Assembly (NCBI GenBank): GCA_021399435.1
Contig: JAJTUP010000004.1
Location: forward strand, 1,550,001-1,614,000
DNA: 64,000 nt
DNA from: Diaporthe sp. PMI_573
Lineage: Eukaryota > Ascomycota > Sordariomycetes > Diaporthales > Diaporthaceae
Reading direction: 5' to 3'
Below are positions 35,713-46,588 of this stretch, piece after piece; positions within the stretch are counted from its first letter, which is position 1, and each line of letters opens with the position of its first letter. A program made the translations under genes and the position numbers. The notes under the pieces are model-generated. The model searched no databases, was not told the origin of the DNA, and saw only the letters and a list, made by a program, of their open reading frames with translations.

Positions 35713-37071
35713 ACATCTGGCAACTGCTCGTTACCAACATCCTCTCACCGGCAAACGGTTTGATATTTTCCACCTTGTCCTTAGTCGATGGCCGACTCTT
35801 CACCATCTCGGCATCTCGCTTGGCGTTGAAGGTTGACTATTGGTTGCTTTTGGGAGGGACCTCGGCCTCGGAAAGGCAGTTATGCAAGGGGAGATTTCAG
35901 TCTCGATCAGTTCTGGCATGCTGAGGGGTGCATCCTTTCGAGTTCATTGCCCTTACACACAACAGTATGCCTACCTCAGGAAACTCGGCAACAGTACACG
36001 AGAGTGCTCTTGTTGGAGCACACTGCTGCAACAGTTACTTGATTGGACTACAGCTGCGCAGAGAATATATTTCGAAATCCCCTACTAGTCCATTGTGTTT
36101 GTGATCCTGTGAAACCGTGTGACGTGATTGTTTCCATTCCTCTGAAGCCGCCGTCGGGCTGGCGGTGATCGTGCTGCCGGCCAGGCACAAATTCATGGCT
36201 GATGGGCAAACGCTTCACCAAATTGGCTCTCGTGACTAACCCAACCAAAGTACCCATTTAGGACTTCAGAAACACTCTGACCCCTACATCTTTTTAGGCA
36301 GCAAACGGCTCTTTCGGGAAGCGATTGCCGGGAGCTTGTCAATGAAACCTGTAAACCCATCGAACGTCTTCGATGCTGGCTCTGGTTGTGTACAGCAACA
36401 GAGGTAAAGACAGCCTCTCTGGGAACGCAGCTCAGGCTGTGCTTAGAACCGAGTGGCATAGGTGTAGGTAGTTTAAAATGGGAGGATGAAATCTTGAGCC
36501 CATGGGCGTTGCTCTTCAAGAGACATCATATGCTCGAGGCTTATTGGGTCCAAGGGTTTATGCCCATTGCCTGGGTCCACTTTTCTCTATTTCACGATCT
36601 TGGGAGAATGGGACTCGGATAACATGTGGACTTCATTGTTGGACCTCGCAGCCATTCAGGAACATGTCACAAATTCGAGAACAGAAAGTCCGTAGGGTAG
36701 CACGAAAAGCGGCAGAAATAAGAGCGGCGCCAAGAGAGGCGTCCGCTCAGTGTGCACGTAGATCGTACGTCAATCAGTTGGCATTTCTTTTTGCATTCCC
36801 CGAGTCCCTAAATGCAAATGTGCGGCTCAAACGAGCCAGCAAAACCCAGCGAGACACCTTGTCCGGGACCAAGTTGAAAAGAACCCTTTTGTTGTTCCGT
36901 CATTCATAGTCCATGATGATGATTCCTCTCCCTGCCCTCACGCCATGTCGCCGTTTTACTTCATCCGTCCATCATGAGTTGTGACAGCGGGTAGTCGGTA
37001 TCGTGAAGAGGTTTTGATTGATGGGGGAAGAAAAGCAGCAAGAGGCAGTCGCGTCGTTGGGGCTGATGCAT
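35713..37071. other. intergenic, SKP1 3' side to RPL39 3' side
   Basis: About 1.36 kb between two genes pointing at each other. I see no frame with protein-like composition, no RNA gene and no clear repeat. Confidence 0.4.
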
Positions 37072-37582
37072 CTAGATGCCGAGACGAGTCTTGCGCCAGT
37101 GCCTCCGCTTCGCGTTGTAGCTGCAGAAAAGATGGTGTTAGCCAAACCGATATCCCCTCGTTTCCACGATTGCGCGGGGCGCCCCGCGCAAGTTCGTGTC
37201 CCCTCGCCACAGCCGGTGCCGTGCCTGCACAGGTACGAGGTCTGCGGTGTGATGGGGGAATTTCTCGTGGGATCAATCGTACCGGATGCTGTTGTCCGTT
37301 CGGAGGCGAATCCACTGAGGGATGGGACGGTTCTGCTTCTTCGCCTTGGCGAGCTTCTGCTTCGTGCGGAAAGACTTGTGGCTCTGTGGAAGGTTCATGA
37401 CCCGTCAGCGTGGTGGTCTCTCACGATGATCAAGTCCCAGTTTCCCATTATCGCCTCTGCTTCGCCAGCCCGGCCTGCGGGGCCGTGCTGGTCCAGCCCC
37501 AGCTCTTGTGCATAGACGTGACCGATGTTGATTGAAATCGCATTGTTCCACCCTGCTCATCCATCCCCGTACGTACCGGCAT
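37072..37582 (-). CDS. RPL39: 60S ribosomal protein eL39 (RPL39)
   Basis: The smallest protein of the large ribosomal subunit, lining the peptide exit tunnel. It is split into three short exons: 37582-37577 (ATG CCG), 37383-37283 and 37120-37072, joining in phase to 51 residues, the family's exact length. The protein runs [20 protein letters not shown], then [20 protein letters not shown], then [11 protein letters not shown]. Intron 1 (193 bases) starts GTACGT and ends CCACAG; intron 2 (162 bases) starts GTACGA, has GGCTAACACC as branch site and ends CTGCAG. An initiator exon of only two codons is usual for fungal ribosomal protein genes. Intron 2 contains a 22-base perfect palindrome (37170-37191), which may form a hairpin in the pre-mRNA. 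Confidence 0.95.
37170..37191. repeat. perfect 22-base GC-rich palindrome in RPL39 intron 2
   Basis: Two 11-base arms, TTGCGCGGGGC and its exact complement, abut with no spacer. It lies mid-intron, about 50-70 bases upstream of the acceptor in the sense of transcription. It could form a very stable RNA stem or be a protein-binding DNA site. Confidence 0.85.
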
Positions 37583-38337
37583 TTTGACTGATTGTCGTCG
37601 ATGTCGAGTGGCTGGTTGTTCGTCTTCGTTGATCGATGGGGGAGGGTCCAGTAGGAGACAGTCGAGTTACGCCCCGGGGAGTAATTTTTGATTTTTGGTG
37701 TAGTCACGTGTAATAATGGGGCACCGGCGGGCGAGACGGAGCTAGCCCGTTAGACTGGCTGGACTGGCTGGGCTGGGTGGGCTGGCTGTTTGGGCGGCAG
37801 GCATGCTGGCAGTCTCGGAGTCTGGCTTGGCGGGCAGTGTCGGCGGGCAACACAGGCCAAGGCCAGACCGGGACAGCCGATAGCTGGATCGCCCAAACTT
37901 GGAAACCCTGGCCCCTTGGCCCCTCCCCCCTAGGCCTGGGTTTGGAGTTGGAGCCAGCTGGAAGAGGAGCCGACCCTCGTCAGCGGCGGCATTCTAGCTA
38001 CAGCCCGCGCCTCTGATGCAACCATTGTGCCAAGCTTGGAACCGGGTACCAGCGCATTATCTCGAAACTTTTCTATTGGAAATCAACCACCTGGCAGCTT
38101 TCCCTTCCTAACCATACTCTCTTCACACACGAACACATCGACACCGCCGGCGCACCCTCCATCCAACGCTCCCTCCGCAACCGTCGTCTCTCACTTCCGC
38201 AAACGGTGAAACATCAACCTGGCGCGAGGACCACGCCCGAACCAACGCCCCGAACCGCAGGACACACACGGCACCACCTGCAGCGCAACAGCACACACTG
38301 GTTCCTAAGCGGCGTTCTCGGTGGAGCATAAGCGAAG
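37583..38337. other. shared upstream region of RPL39 and ARL1
   Basis: A divergent promoter region of about 750 bases. It includes a GGCTGG-rich stretch at about 37753-37790 with imperfect GCTGG/ACTGG repeats. No coding frame is supported. Confidence 0.45.
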
Positions 38338-39115
38338 ATGGGTCAGGGAATGTCATGGATTTCCGGCCTCCTGTGGGCAAAGAAGGAAATACGGATACTG
38401 ATCTTGGGCTTGGTACGGGGTTACATGTGCCAGAGGCCAGGTTCTCTTTGCTGATGCTTTCGATCCAGGACAATGCCGGCAAGACAACCCTTCTTTACAG
38501 ACTCAAAGTATGAGACCCGCTTGGCTTCCACTTCGGGCCGGAGTGACACTTGCTGAAACGTAGTGCAGATAGGCGAGGTGGTCACAACGATCCCAACTAT
38601 TGGGTTCAATGTTGAGTCCGTCACATACAAGAATTTGAACTTCAATGTTTGGGTATGCCGCCCCGATGTCACCATCAGAAACAGCCGTCGGAGCACAGAA
38701 TCTGACGCTTGCAACAGGATCTCGGCGGTCAAACAAGCATCAGGCCCTACTGGAGGTGCTACTACGCCAACACGGCAGCCGTCATCTTCGTCGTCGACTC
38801 CACCGACATAGAGCGTCTACAAACAGCAGCGGACGAGCTAGCAGCCATGCTTAATGAGGAGGAACTCAAGGACGCCGCGCTGCTGGTGTTCGCGAACAAG
38901 CAGGACCAGCCAGGGGCAAAAGGAGCAGGCGACATCTCACAGGCGTTGCGGCTGGGCGAGCTGAGGGACAGGAATTGGAGTATTATGGCGTGTTCGGCAG
39001 TGGACGGCAGTGGTGTGACCGAGGGCATGGACTGGTTGGTGGTAAGTTTGATGTCCTCTCCTGGGATCCAGAGCAGTCGCGCTGACCAGAACAGCAAACC
39101 GTCTCTCAAGAGTAG
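38338..39115 (+). CDS. ARL1: ARF-like small GTPase ARL1
   Basis: A Golgi ARF-like GTPase that recruits GRIP-domain golgins. Five exons keep phase: 38338-38412, 38469-38507, 38569-38652, 38718-39041 and 39095-39115, giving 180 residues. [10 protein letters not shown] provides the N-myristoylation glycine. The P-loop is split across the first intron (ILGL then DNAGKTT). Switch 1 is [10 protein letters not shown], switch 2 is [13 protein letters not shown], and the guanine-specificity motif is NKQDQ. The ARL1-type [20 protein letters not shown] follows switch 2. The last exon is only six codons and a stop. ARF proper is unlikely because of IRILILGLD and the [11 protein letters not shown] segment. 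Confidence 0.94.
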
Positions 39116-40763
39116 ATGGGCGGAGAAGCGCGCAACAGTGCCCAGAGCCCGGTCTCCATCGGCTTCACTTGCTTCTTGTTTGCCTCCTCACGGGTGGCTC
39201 ACACTAATAGGCGGACACTCTGGCAATCTGACCTTAGCAACGGCGTTCATCGGGCGGGCGAGAGTGCACTGTAGGTTGGAACAGCATGTACATACAAAGA
39301 TTATGCGATAATACGGTTTAATGAATACAGACGCGAGATCGTTCTTTTAGGCCACGAAGGAATCCACAACAGCGGCGGCGCAGGGGCAGAGAGTCTGACA
39401 CGACAGCCAAGAGGCAACGATCGTGGCTGCAGCTGCTGCAGGGGAGGACATGCCGAACACCGAGAGGTCGGGATTGACAGCCTCCAGCCACCTATTGCAC
39501 CGGACCAGGAAAAGCTTCGCCTTTAAAAATCAGCCTTGCTGGTGAGCGTGTGAGCAATCCGCCAAACGTGCCATCACCAGCTGGGGCATTCTAGGTGAGA
39601 AGCCGGCGGCCCAACATTCTTACGTGTATGTGTGGGTGCCTCCAACGTCAATCGGGCCTTGGATCAGTGACTGGCTTCACCTTCAACTTTTCAGTCAACA
39701 CTGTCTACACGGATGTTTCTGGCAATCGTCGAGGTCTGTCACTACCTCTTGAATGCTCGCCATGTTCTGCCATTGGAATCATGCGTTCAGGGGAGTTGTG
39801 CCGATCGATGAGGTCGGTAAACTCACCCGGCCCTTCGGACGTGGTTCCGAGAACCCAGCTGTTGTTACTCTCTCGTAGATTCAGTGTCTGCATCGAACCA
39901 GCCATTCCCATTGCGGCCGCAGCATCCATCGACTCTCAGCTTGCTCTATGGTCGACTCCGCTCTGGGGGACATGCGGGACGTGTGTGATGAATGCATACC
40001 ACATCTGATAAGAAGCTGAACGTCCACGGTGCAAAAGATAGCCTTAATCCACAGTGTGTGGTTACATTTGCCCTCCATGGCCCTTCAGCAGAGCCTCACA
40101 TATGCAAGGGACACATGTAGTGCAAGAGCAGATGTCTGCTACTGGCTGGGCGGTTGATGACTTAATGCAGACATGACTGCGGACGATTTTATTACTACAA
40201 CCAGTAATTCGAGGATCACCCGGGCGCTCATACCCCTCCTCGTGGCCGCTCGAGACTCGTCAGCGCTGGGATCCAGCCAAGAAACCCAGGAGAGCAATTA
40301 CGTTGGGAAAAGTGGCTACGAGGTGGGTTTTTCCTGAACCGGATCCACACCGCATGCAAGTCCCAAGAACTCCCATTCCCAGATCTGTACCGTATTCCAA
40401 TATCAGCCCAATCATTGGTCCGAGGCCCACAGATTCTCGGTATTCTCACGGAGAGCTAGACCAGCGTGACCTGCTCCCCGGTCGAAACGTACGGACGGAG
40501 AGCTGCAGAATGGGTACCCATATGCACCGGCCCGATGTAGATGATTCGATGGCGGGGGTAAATATATATCTGTCTATGTAAATAATGCCTCTTCCGCCAC
40601 TTGGCCAGCCGTTTTGTCTCCCAGTTTTGTCGCTTTTCTGTCAATCATAGCGGAGTTTCCCTGAACCCACCACTTGTCTGGTATCTATCACACAGCCGGG
40701 ACATATCTGGACCACTCCTAGCACCTGAAGAGTTTTAACAAACAACTCATCTCACCAGACAAG
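39116..40763. other. intergenic between ARL1 and catalase
   Basis: About 1.65 kb including the catalase promoter. An A/T-rich stretch with TAAATATATAT near 40560 may serve as a TATA region about 200 bases before the catalase start. No gene or repeat of note is seen. Confidence 0.45.
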
Positions 40764-42453
40764 ATGGTCGCCGACGATAAGCCCACATATCGCTACGGCG
40801 AGAAGCCAGTCTACACAACCTCCAATGGCTGCCCTGTTGAGAACCCGTCCAGCTGGCAACGGGTCGGCCCCAAGCCAGGCCCCCTCCTGCTGCAGGACTT
40901 CCACCTCATCGACCTCCTGGCTCACTTCGACCGTGAGCGTATCCCTGAGCGTGTTGTCCATGCCAAAGGCGCCGGTGCCTACGGCGAGTTCGAGGTCACG
41001 CACGACATCAGCGACATCTGCTCGGTTGACATGCTGAACGGGGTGGGCAAGAAGACGCCGCTGGTTACTCGTTTCTCGACCGTAGGAGGCGAGAAGGGCT
41101 CCGCTGATTCTGCCCGCGACCCAAGAGGTAAGATATTCCCCGAAGTAAACACTCTATCTGGCACACTGCTAACATCGAACAGGCTTCTCACTCAAATTCT
41201 ACACCCAAGAGGGCAACTGGGACTGGGTGTTCAACAACACCCCAGTCTTCTTCCTTCGTGACCCAACGAACTTCCCTCTCTTCATCCACACCCAGAAGCG
41301 CAACCCCCAGACTAACCTGAAGGATGCGACAATGTTCTGGGACTACCTGAGCAACCACCATGAGGCAGTCCACCAGCTGATGCACCTCTTCTCCGACCGG
41401 GGCACGCCGTACTCGTACCGCCACATGAACGGCTACTCGGGCCACACCATGAAGTGGACCAAGCCGGACGGCTCCTTCGTCTACGTGCAGATCCACTGCA
41501 AGACGGACCAGGGCAACAAGACCTTCAACAACGAGGAGGCGGGCCAGATGTCGGCCGACAACCCGGACTGGCACACGCAGGACCTCTTCGAGGCCATCGA
41601 GCGCGGCGAGCACCCGAGCTGGACCGTCTACGCGCAGGTCCTCACCCCGGAGCAGGCCCAGAAGTTCAGGTGGAACATCTTCGACCTGACAAAGGTCTGG
41701 CCTCAGGCCGAGGTGCCCCTGCGGCCCTTTGGCAAGTTCACCCTCAACCGCAACCCGCAGAACTACTTCGCCGAGATCGAGCAGGCGGCCTTTGCGCCCA
41801 GCCACCTCGTCCCCGGCGTCGAGCCCTCGGCCGACCCGGTCCTGCAGTCCCGCCTGTTCTCGTACCCCGACACCCACCGCCACCGCCTGGGCGTGAACTA
41901 CCAGCAGATCCCCGTGAACAGGCCCCTCCGCGCGTTCAACCCCTACCAGCGCGACGGAGCCATGGCCGTCGACGGAAACTACGGCGCCAACCCCAACTAC
42001 CCGTCCACCTACCAGCCCCTGACCTACAGGCCCGTGAACCCCACGGCCGCGCACGAGGAGTGGCAGGGCAAGGCGGTGACGGCTGTCTTTGGCGGGCTCA
42101 CCCCCGACGACTACGCCCAGGCCGACGGGCTGTGGAAGGTCCTCGGCCGCACGGCGGGCCAGCAGGAGAACTTTGTGCACAATGTTTCGGTGCACCTTTG
42201 TGGCGCGCGTCAGGACACGAGGGAGCGGACGTACGGCATGTTTGCGAGGGTTAACTCTGAGCTTGGAAGGAGGATCCGGGAGGAGACTGAGAAGGAGGTA
42301 AGCAGGAAACAGCCCCCTACCCTATTCACTCACATCTTCTTTCCTTCAAGTTGTGATGTCTTGCTGTGTGGATTGACTGACGTTGTTGGTTCGAATTAGG
42401 TGAAGAAGAGCGGTCCGGCGGATAACACCGGCGCAACTAAGTCAAAGCTATGA
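40764..42453 (+). CDS. peroxisomal small-subunit catalase
   Basis: A haem catalase (hydrogen peroxide dismutation) of the small-subunit clade 3 type. Exons 40764-41127, 41183-42297 and 42400-42453 give 510 residues. The distal catalytic histidine is in [20 protein letters not shown], the catalytic asparagine in [19 protein letters not shown], and the proximal haem tyrosine in [20 protein letters not shown]. The protein ends Ser-Lys-Leu, a canonical PTS1 peroxisomal targeting signal, so it belongs in peroxisomes, like yeast Cta1. The last exon has 17 codons and holds the whole tail. If the second intron is retained, the frame stays open for about 30 residues and then stops without SKL, so an untargeted form is possible. 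Codon use is highly biased to G/C endings, suggesting strong expression. Confidence 0.94.
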
Positions 42454-43492
42454 GTGCCGCGAGTCGGGTGGTGTCTCGGGTGCCTTCTGGTCACGTTCCC
42501 ATGATGTGGGTTGGTAAAGGGAGATTCCGAGCAAGGACATATGACCAGAACTGTGCTTGCGGCAGCGGAGAAACATGCCGATCTGATATGGCGTTCGGGG
42601 AAATAGGCTCGTTGGTTGTTGTGAGAGCGGTGGGGATACTCAATGCTGCGGTGAGGATCGCAGCCCTGGGACATGACGATGTGCAGACAGTACCAGCGTG
42701 CGAGACTCAAATGAGGACTTGAAAAGTGGAACTTGAGCTAGCTGACCCAAGCGCCCGCGGGTAGATAGCTAGGATGTGTTGTTGCTCCTCGTCCCACGAT
42801 CCGCATATTGAGATGATCTTGACAGTTGGTTCCACCGGGAGATGGTAATCGAATCAAAAGCTTGTTCGGTATTGAGATCAGCCACCTTTGGTATTAAGCT
42901 TCCTTCATCGCGGCACTGCGGTCCCGAGAACTTGTTTGATCAAGAGGGTCGCTCGTACAATCGATCGGGGACGCAATTTCATCGTGGATTTTCGAGGGAG
43001 GGGACGAGTCCTCAAACGCGGTACTGAGTAAAATGTGATAGGAAACCTGTAGGTCGAGTCCCTGGCCAGATTAGACTCAACACGCTTGTGGTCTTGTGGT
43101 CGTCTTTTCGAGGGATGATGTTCGGGTGGACGGCTTCACAAGGAAACATGTTCTGTACAAGACAGCCTCCACGACTCAGACTTCTTGAAGCAAAGAAGTA
43201 ATCCAACAGCACTGTGCATAACGAGCAACGCACATGTAGTATGGGATGGAGATTAAACCAAAGCTGTCATTGAGCCATCCAAAGACCTATGCGCCATCCG
43301 TATCTAAACAATTCCCCCTAACGGATTTTCTACTCGACGTTGTTGTACATCTCGTGACATCTCGGGGGCTTCTCTTCAATTGGGTATCCTTCGTCTCGTG
43401 TCGCACCGCCTTCGACTGTGCCACCGCGGCACAGCCGGTCATTTATTTCTTCAGTCTATCCTTCCTCGTGCACATTATTCCAAAGAAGACGC
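42454..43492. other. convergent 3' region of catalase and CYSTM-like gene
   Basis: About 1 kb with no supported gene. It should hold both 3' UTRs. Confidence 0.4.
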
Positions 43493-43981
43493 TTAGACGT
43501 GGTCAGCGACCTCCTCGGCGGCAAGACAGCAGCAGATCGTCTCGAGGGCACAGCATCCGGCGCAGCAGCAGCAGCACTGTAAAACGGGTAGATGATTAGT
43601 CTGGGTCTCTCGCTTGAAATCGGGGATGCTTTCGGGGGAAGGGTTGTTAAAGACTCACGTCCTCGCAGAGACCACCACCACGCATGGACATTGACATAGG
43701 CTCCTCTGCCTTCTATATAGAGAATTCAGTCAGCAATCTGTACTGTCTAATTGATTGTCGTCACCATGCCAAGTGCAGGTGATCGATGGTGGTTGGAGAT
43801 CAGCGCATTGGCAGAACGCCAAGAGCTGTCAGGGCTGGCTGCCAAGGCGGGAGGATGGCCAGAGGCCAAGGGACGGACAAAGCTTGGCTGCTGCTGGGGA
43901 TGTGATACGTACGGGCTGCTCAGTCTGGGGCTGGGCCACCATCTGGTTGGTCTGAGGCATCTCCATAGTCTCGGCAGGCAT
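43493..43981 (-). CDS. small cysteine-rich CYSTM-like protein
   Basis: A 68-residue protein from three exons, 43981-43913, 43712-43659 and 43576-43493, all joining in phase with GTACGT/ATAG and GTGAGT/ACAG sites. The N-terminal two thirds is Gln/Met/Pro-rich and polar (MPAETMEMPQTNQMVAQPQT). The C-terminus is GGGLCEDCCCCCAGCCALET followed by ICCCLAAEEVADHV, with eleven cysteines in a short hydrophobic stretch. This is the layout of the cysteine-rich tail-anchored CYSTM family, whose yeast members are palmitoylated plasma-membrane proteins tied to stress tolerance. The 200-base first intron is long for this genome. The gene model is well supported by phase and splice sites; function is only by family resemblance. 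Confidence 0.75.
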
Positions 43982-44296
43982 TTTGAATTTGTTTGGTGGT
44001 TAAATTGGTGAGGAAGAAGATGTTCTTGTTATGGTTTGGGTAGGAAGACAGTAGATTGTGAGATATTCGCGATTGCTTGTAAGGGAAAAGACGTCGAGAC
44101 TGGGAGGAAGACGAGGGACTGGGACCCTTAAATGGCTCTCGGCACAAGGTTGCGATGCGCTCAGGGTCCATGCAAGGTTTCAGCTGGGTCAGGGCAGGGG
44201 TGAGTGAGGACAGCAGGACAGCAGGACCACAGGGTACAGCTGCTGCATACGGTTACGGAAAAGGGGGTCGACGTAGAGGTGGTGAGTTGGCTGTGC

Positions 44297-44327
<31 letters not shown>

Positions 44328-46588
44328 CCAGACAGGCCAGAATCGGAAATCGGACCAGGTCAGGGCGGGCAGTGTGGCATTGTGGCATGTGGCTACTACT
44401 ACGGAAGAGAGCGAGAGGGCTGTGTTAGCCAACAAAAGCCGGGATCCGGTGATAACCTGGCTGGGCTGTGCCTGCACCATCCAGGTACGTGGTACCCTCA
44501 ACGTCGACCACCGGCACCCGATACCCGGTCGTCGACGTACCTGGTGGTTCCCTGGTGGTCCCTGGCGAGGATGAGGTTGCGGATGCTGCGGGCCCACCGA
44601 ACACATACTTTGCCAGGTCCTGCAGATCACTGCCTCAGCACACGCTGGTCTAATTGATCAATGCTGCATGCAGGTGAGCTGGCCTGAATGGAATTATAGG
44701 CCATAATAGATCTCAGTTTGGTACCGCTTGCCACCATCGTCACCAACTCGCCGTGATATCCCCGTCCGGGGACCCGAGCTTCATCACCAGCGCATGCTCA
44801 AGCCTGTGGTCCCCCAATGCCTCAGCCATCGCCCCAGCCCCAAGCGCTCAAGCGCCCAAGCGGGACGGGGTATTAATCGCAGATGGGTCTATGCCGCTGG
44901 CTACCCACTCTGCTTGCTGCCCACGGATCCTCTCCGCCCCCTTCTGCGTGCGCGGGAGCTAGCGAATCCCTACGCATTGCTTACCTGCTGGGAATACGGC
45001 TCAGCCAATTGCGCGTTAGACTTCGACGCCGTCGAGTACTAGTCCTGCATCCATACTTACCTAAGGATGGGTGGAAGATGGGACTTCGGTGTTCGGTGGG
45101 TGGGCTCGCTCATGGGCCGATGAGCGCCCGGTCGAGCGGCCTCATCCTATTATTGCTCACAGGCGCGTTTCATCCCGGGGAAGCAGACTTGAGGCCGCTG
45201 CCGCAGACCTGCATGCAGGCCGGCTCGCCCGTTCCTGAGGAATCCTTCAGACGTGGCAACCAATCCACTCCTAGAAATCCCACACCAAGGAGATTCTTGA
45301 GGATTATTTTCAGAAGGAATAAACATCCACCGTCCTGATCTTCGGTTTTGCTTCCTTCATTTCCAGGCCTCCACCCTCCCGGGCGGGAGACGTGCCGCTT
45401 AAGCGTTGACGCGGGACAGTTGTCATGGCTTAGTCCTTTTTTCAGCTCAGCATGGGGTGAGTGAGTAAGAAATGGACCCATGTTTTGAGGATCGTGCTGT
45501 CCTTTCCCGGCAAAAATTATTTCCGCAAATACTCTTACGTTCGTGCTGCGTCCGGGGTGTCAACTATATGCACAGAGGGATATACTAAAGTGTCTCCTTC
45601 AGCATACCAAAACAGGACAAAAAGACCAGAAAAAAAGTTTGCGGGGACCTTCCCACCGCACTAATCTCCTCTATTACTGGGGTTGTATGGATCGCAGCGT
45701 AAATGCGCGTGTCATTATTCCAACTTGAACAACTCAGGTCATCCTGGACAGATCGATCTGGTCAACCGGAGCGGGCGGTCTATTTTAAGCAGCCCTACCA
45801 ATCAATACCCTGGCATACCACGCAGTCTATATTGCTTCGGATATCTGCTCCGAATTTAGCAATATCTGAGCTTCTTGAGTTTAAATATACTGCTTAATTC
45901 TATTTCTTGGGAACCGCAACACGTCATTTAATTTTCTTGCCCGGTGTGTCCCCGGCGACAACTCTCGCACGCCACGGCGCCGCGCCGACTTGTACGGCGA
46001 AGCCGCCGCCGCCCATTATGCCTTGGCGAGCTGCCCACTTCTACTTAGGAATCCCACGTGGTTTGTCTTTTCTAATGATATTCTAACAAGTCATGCAGGG
46101 CCTCGGCCACGAGGCCGGGCCGTCTCATCGCTCATCCTCAACCTGTCAAAGGCCACCTGGCCGGGCTTCGGCCCAGGCCCCAAACCTCAAAGGCTCCGGG
46201 ACATGGACAGGAAATGGCCAATATGCTCCAGATCATCAGTGTCCCAGCTGGTCACCATTCCAGGACACCCAGGCATGTGTTTCCAGACCAGGGTACTGAA
46301 GGTCTGTCGCTAGGTTGTGACAGGTGCCTCAGCAGCTACAGTGCTTGATAATGTTTCACAAACAGGTTGACCCCCAGACTGGATGGCTTGAGCGATAGAC
46401 GATGATGCCCGGCCAGAAAAGCTAGGAGCGTCGTCAGGCCAATGTCTCGGGCAATGGGAACATGCGAAGCTGACAGCCAAGATATTGGACAACGTATAAG
46501 CAGAGAGCCATCGCTCTGATGTTACAATCTGGGGCAATCCTTCAATCAATGTCTTCAGAATTGCCGCTATTCTTTTGATTTATTGATC
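43982..46588. other. gene-poor gap before the accessory locus
   Basis: About 2.6 kb. It holds the promoter of the CYSTM-like gene, a CAGT microsatellite and AT-rich sequence near 45780-45930. I found no intact gene, transposase or terminal repeats. Confidence 0.45.
44301..44320 (+). repeat. CAGT tetranucleotide microsatellite
   Basis: Five perfect CAGT units followed by a degraded copy (CCGTCAG), about 320 bases upstream of the CYSTM-like start. Confidence 0.9.

Noticed and set aside
37018..37515. A 165-codon plus-strand frame over the RPL39 locus
   Set aside because: The minus strand encodes a complete three-exon eL39; the plus-strand frame has no family resemblance.
41188..42195. A 335-codon antisense frame over the catalase gene
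   Set aside because: Val/Gly/Arg/Leu-rich mirror of a highly biased coding sequence; the sense strand encodes an unambiguous catalase.
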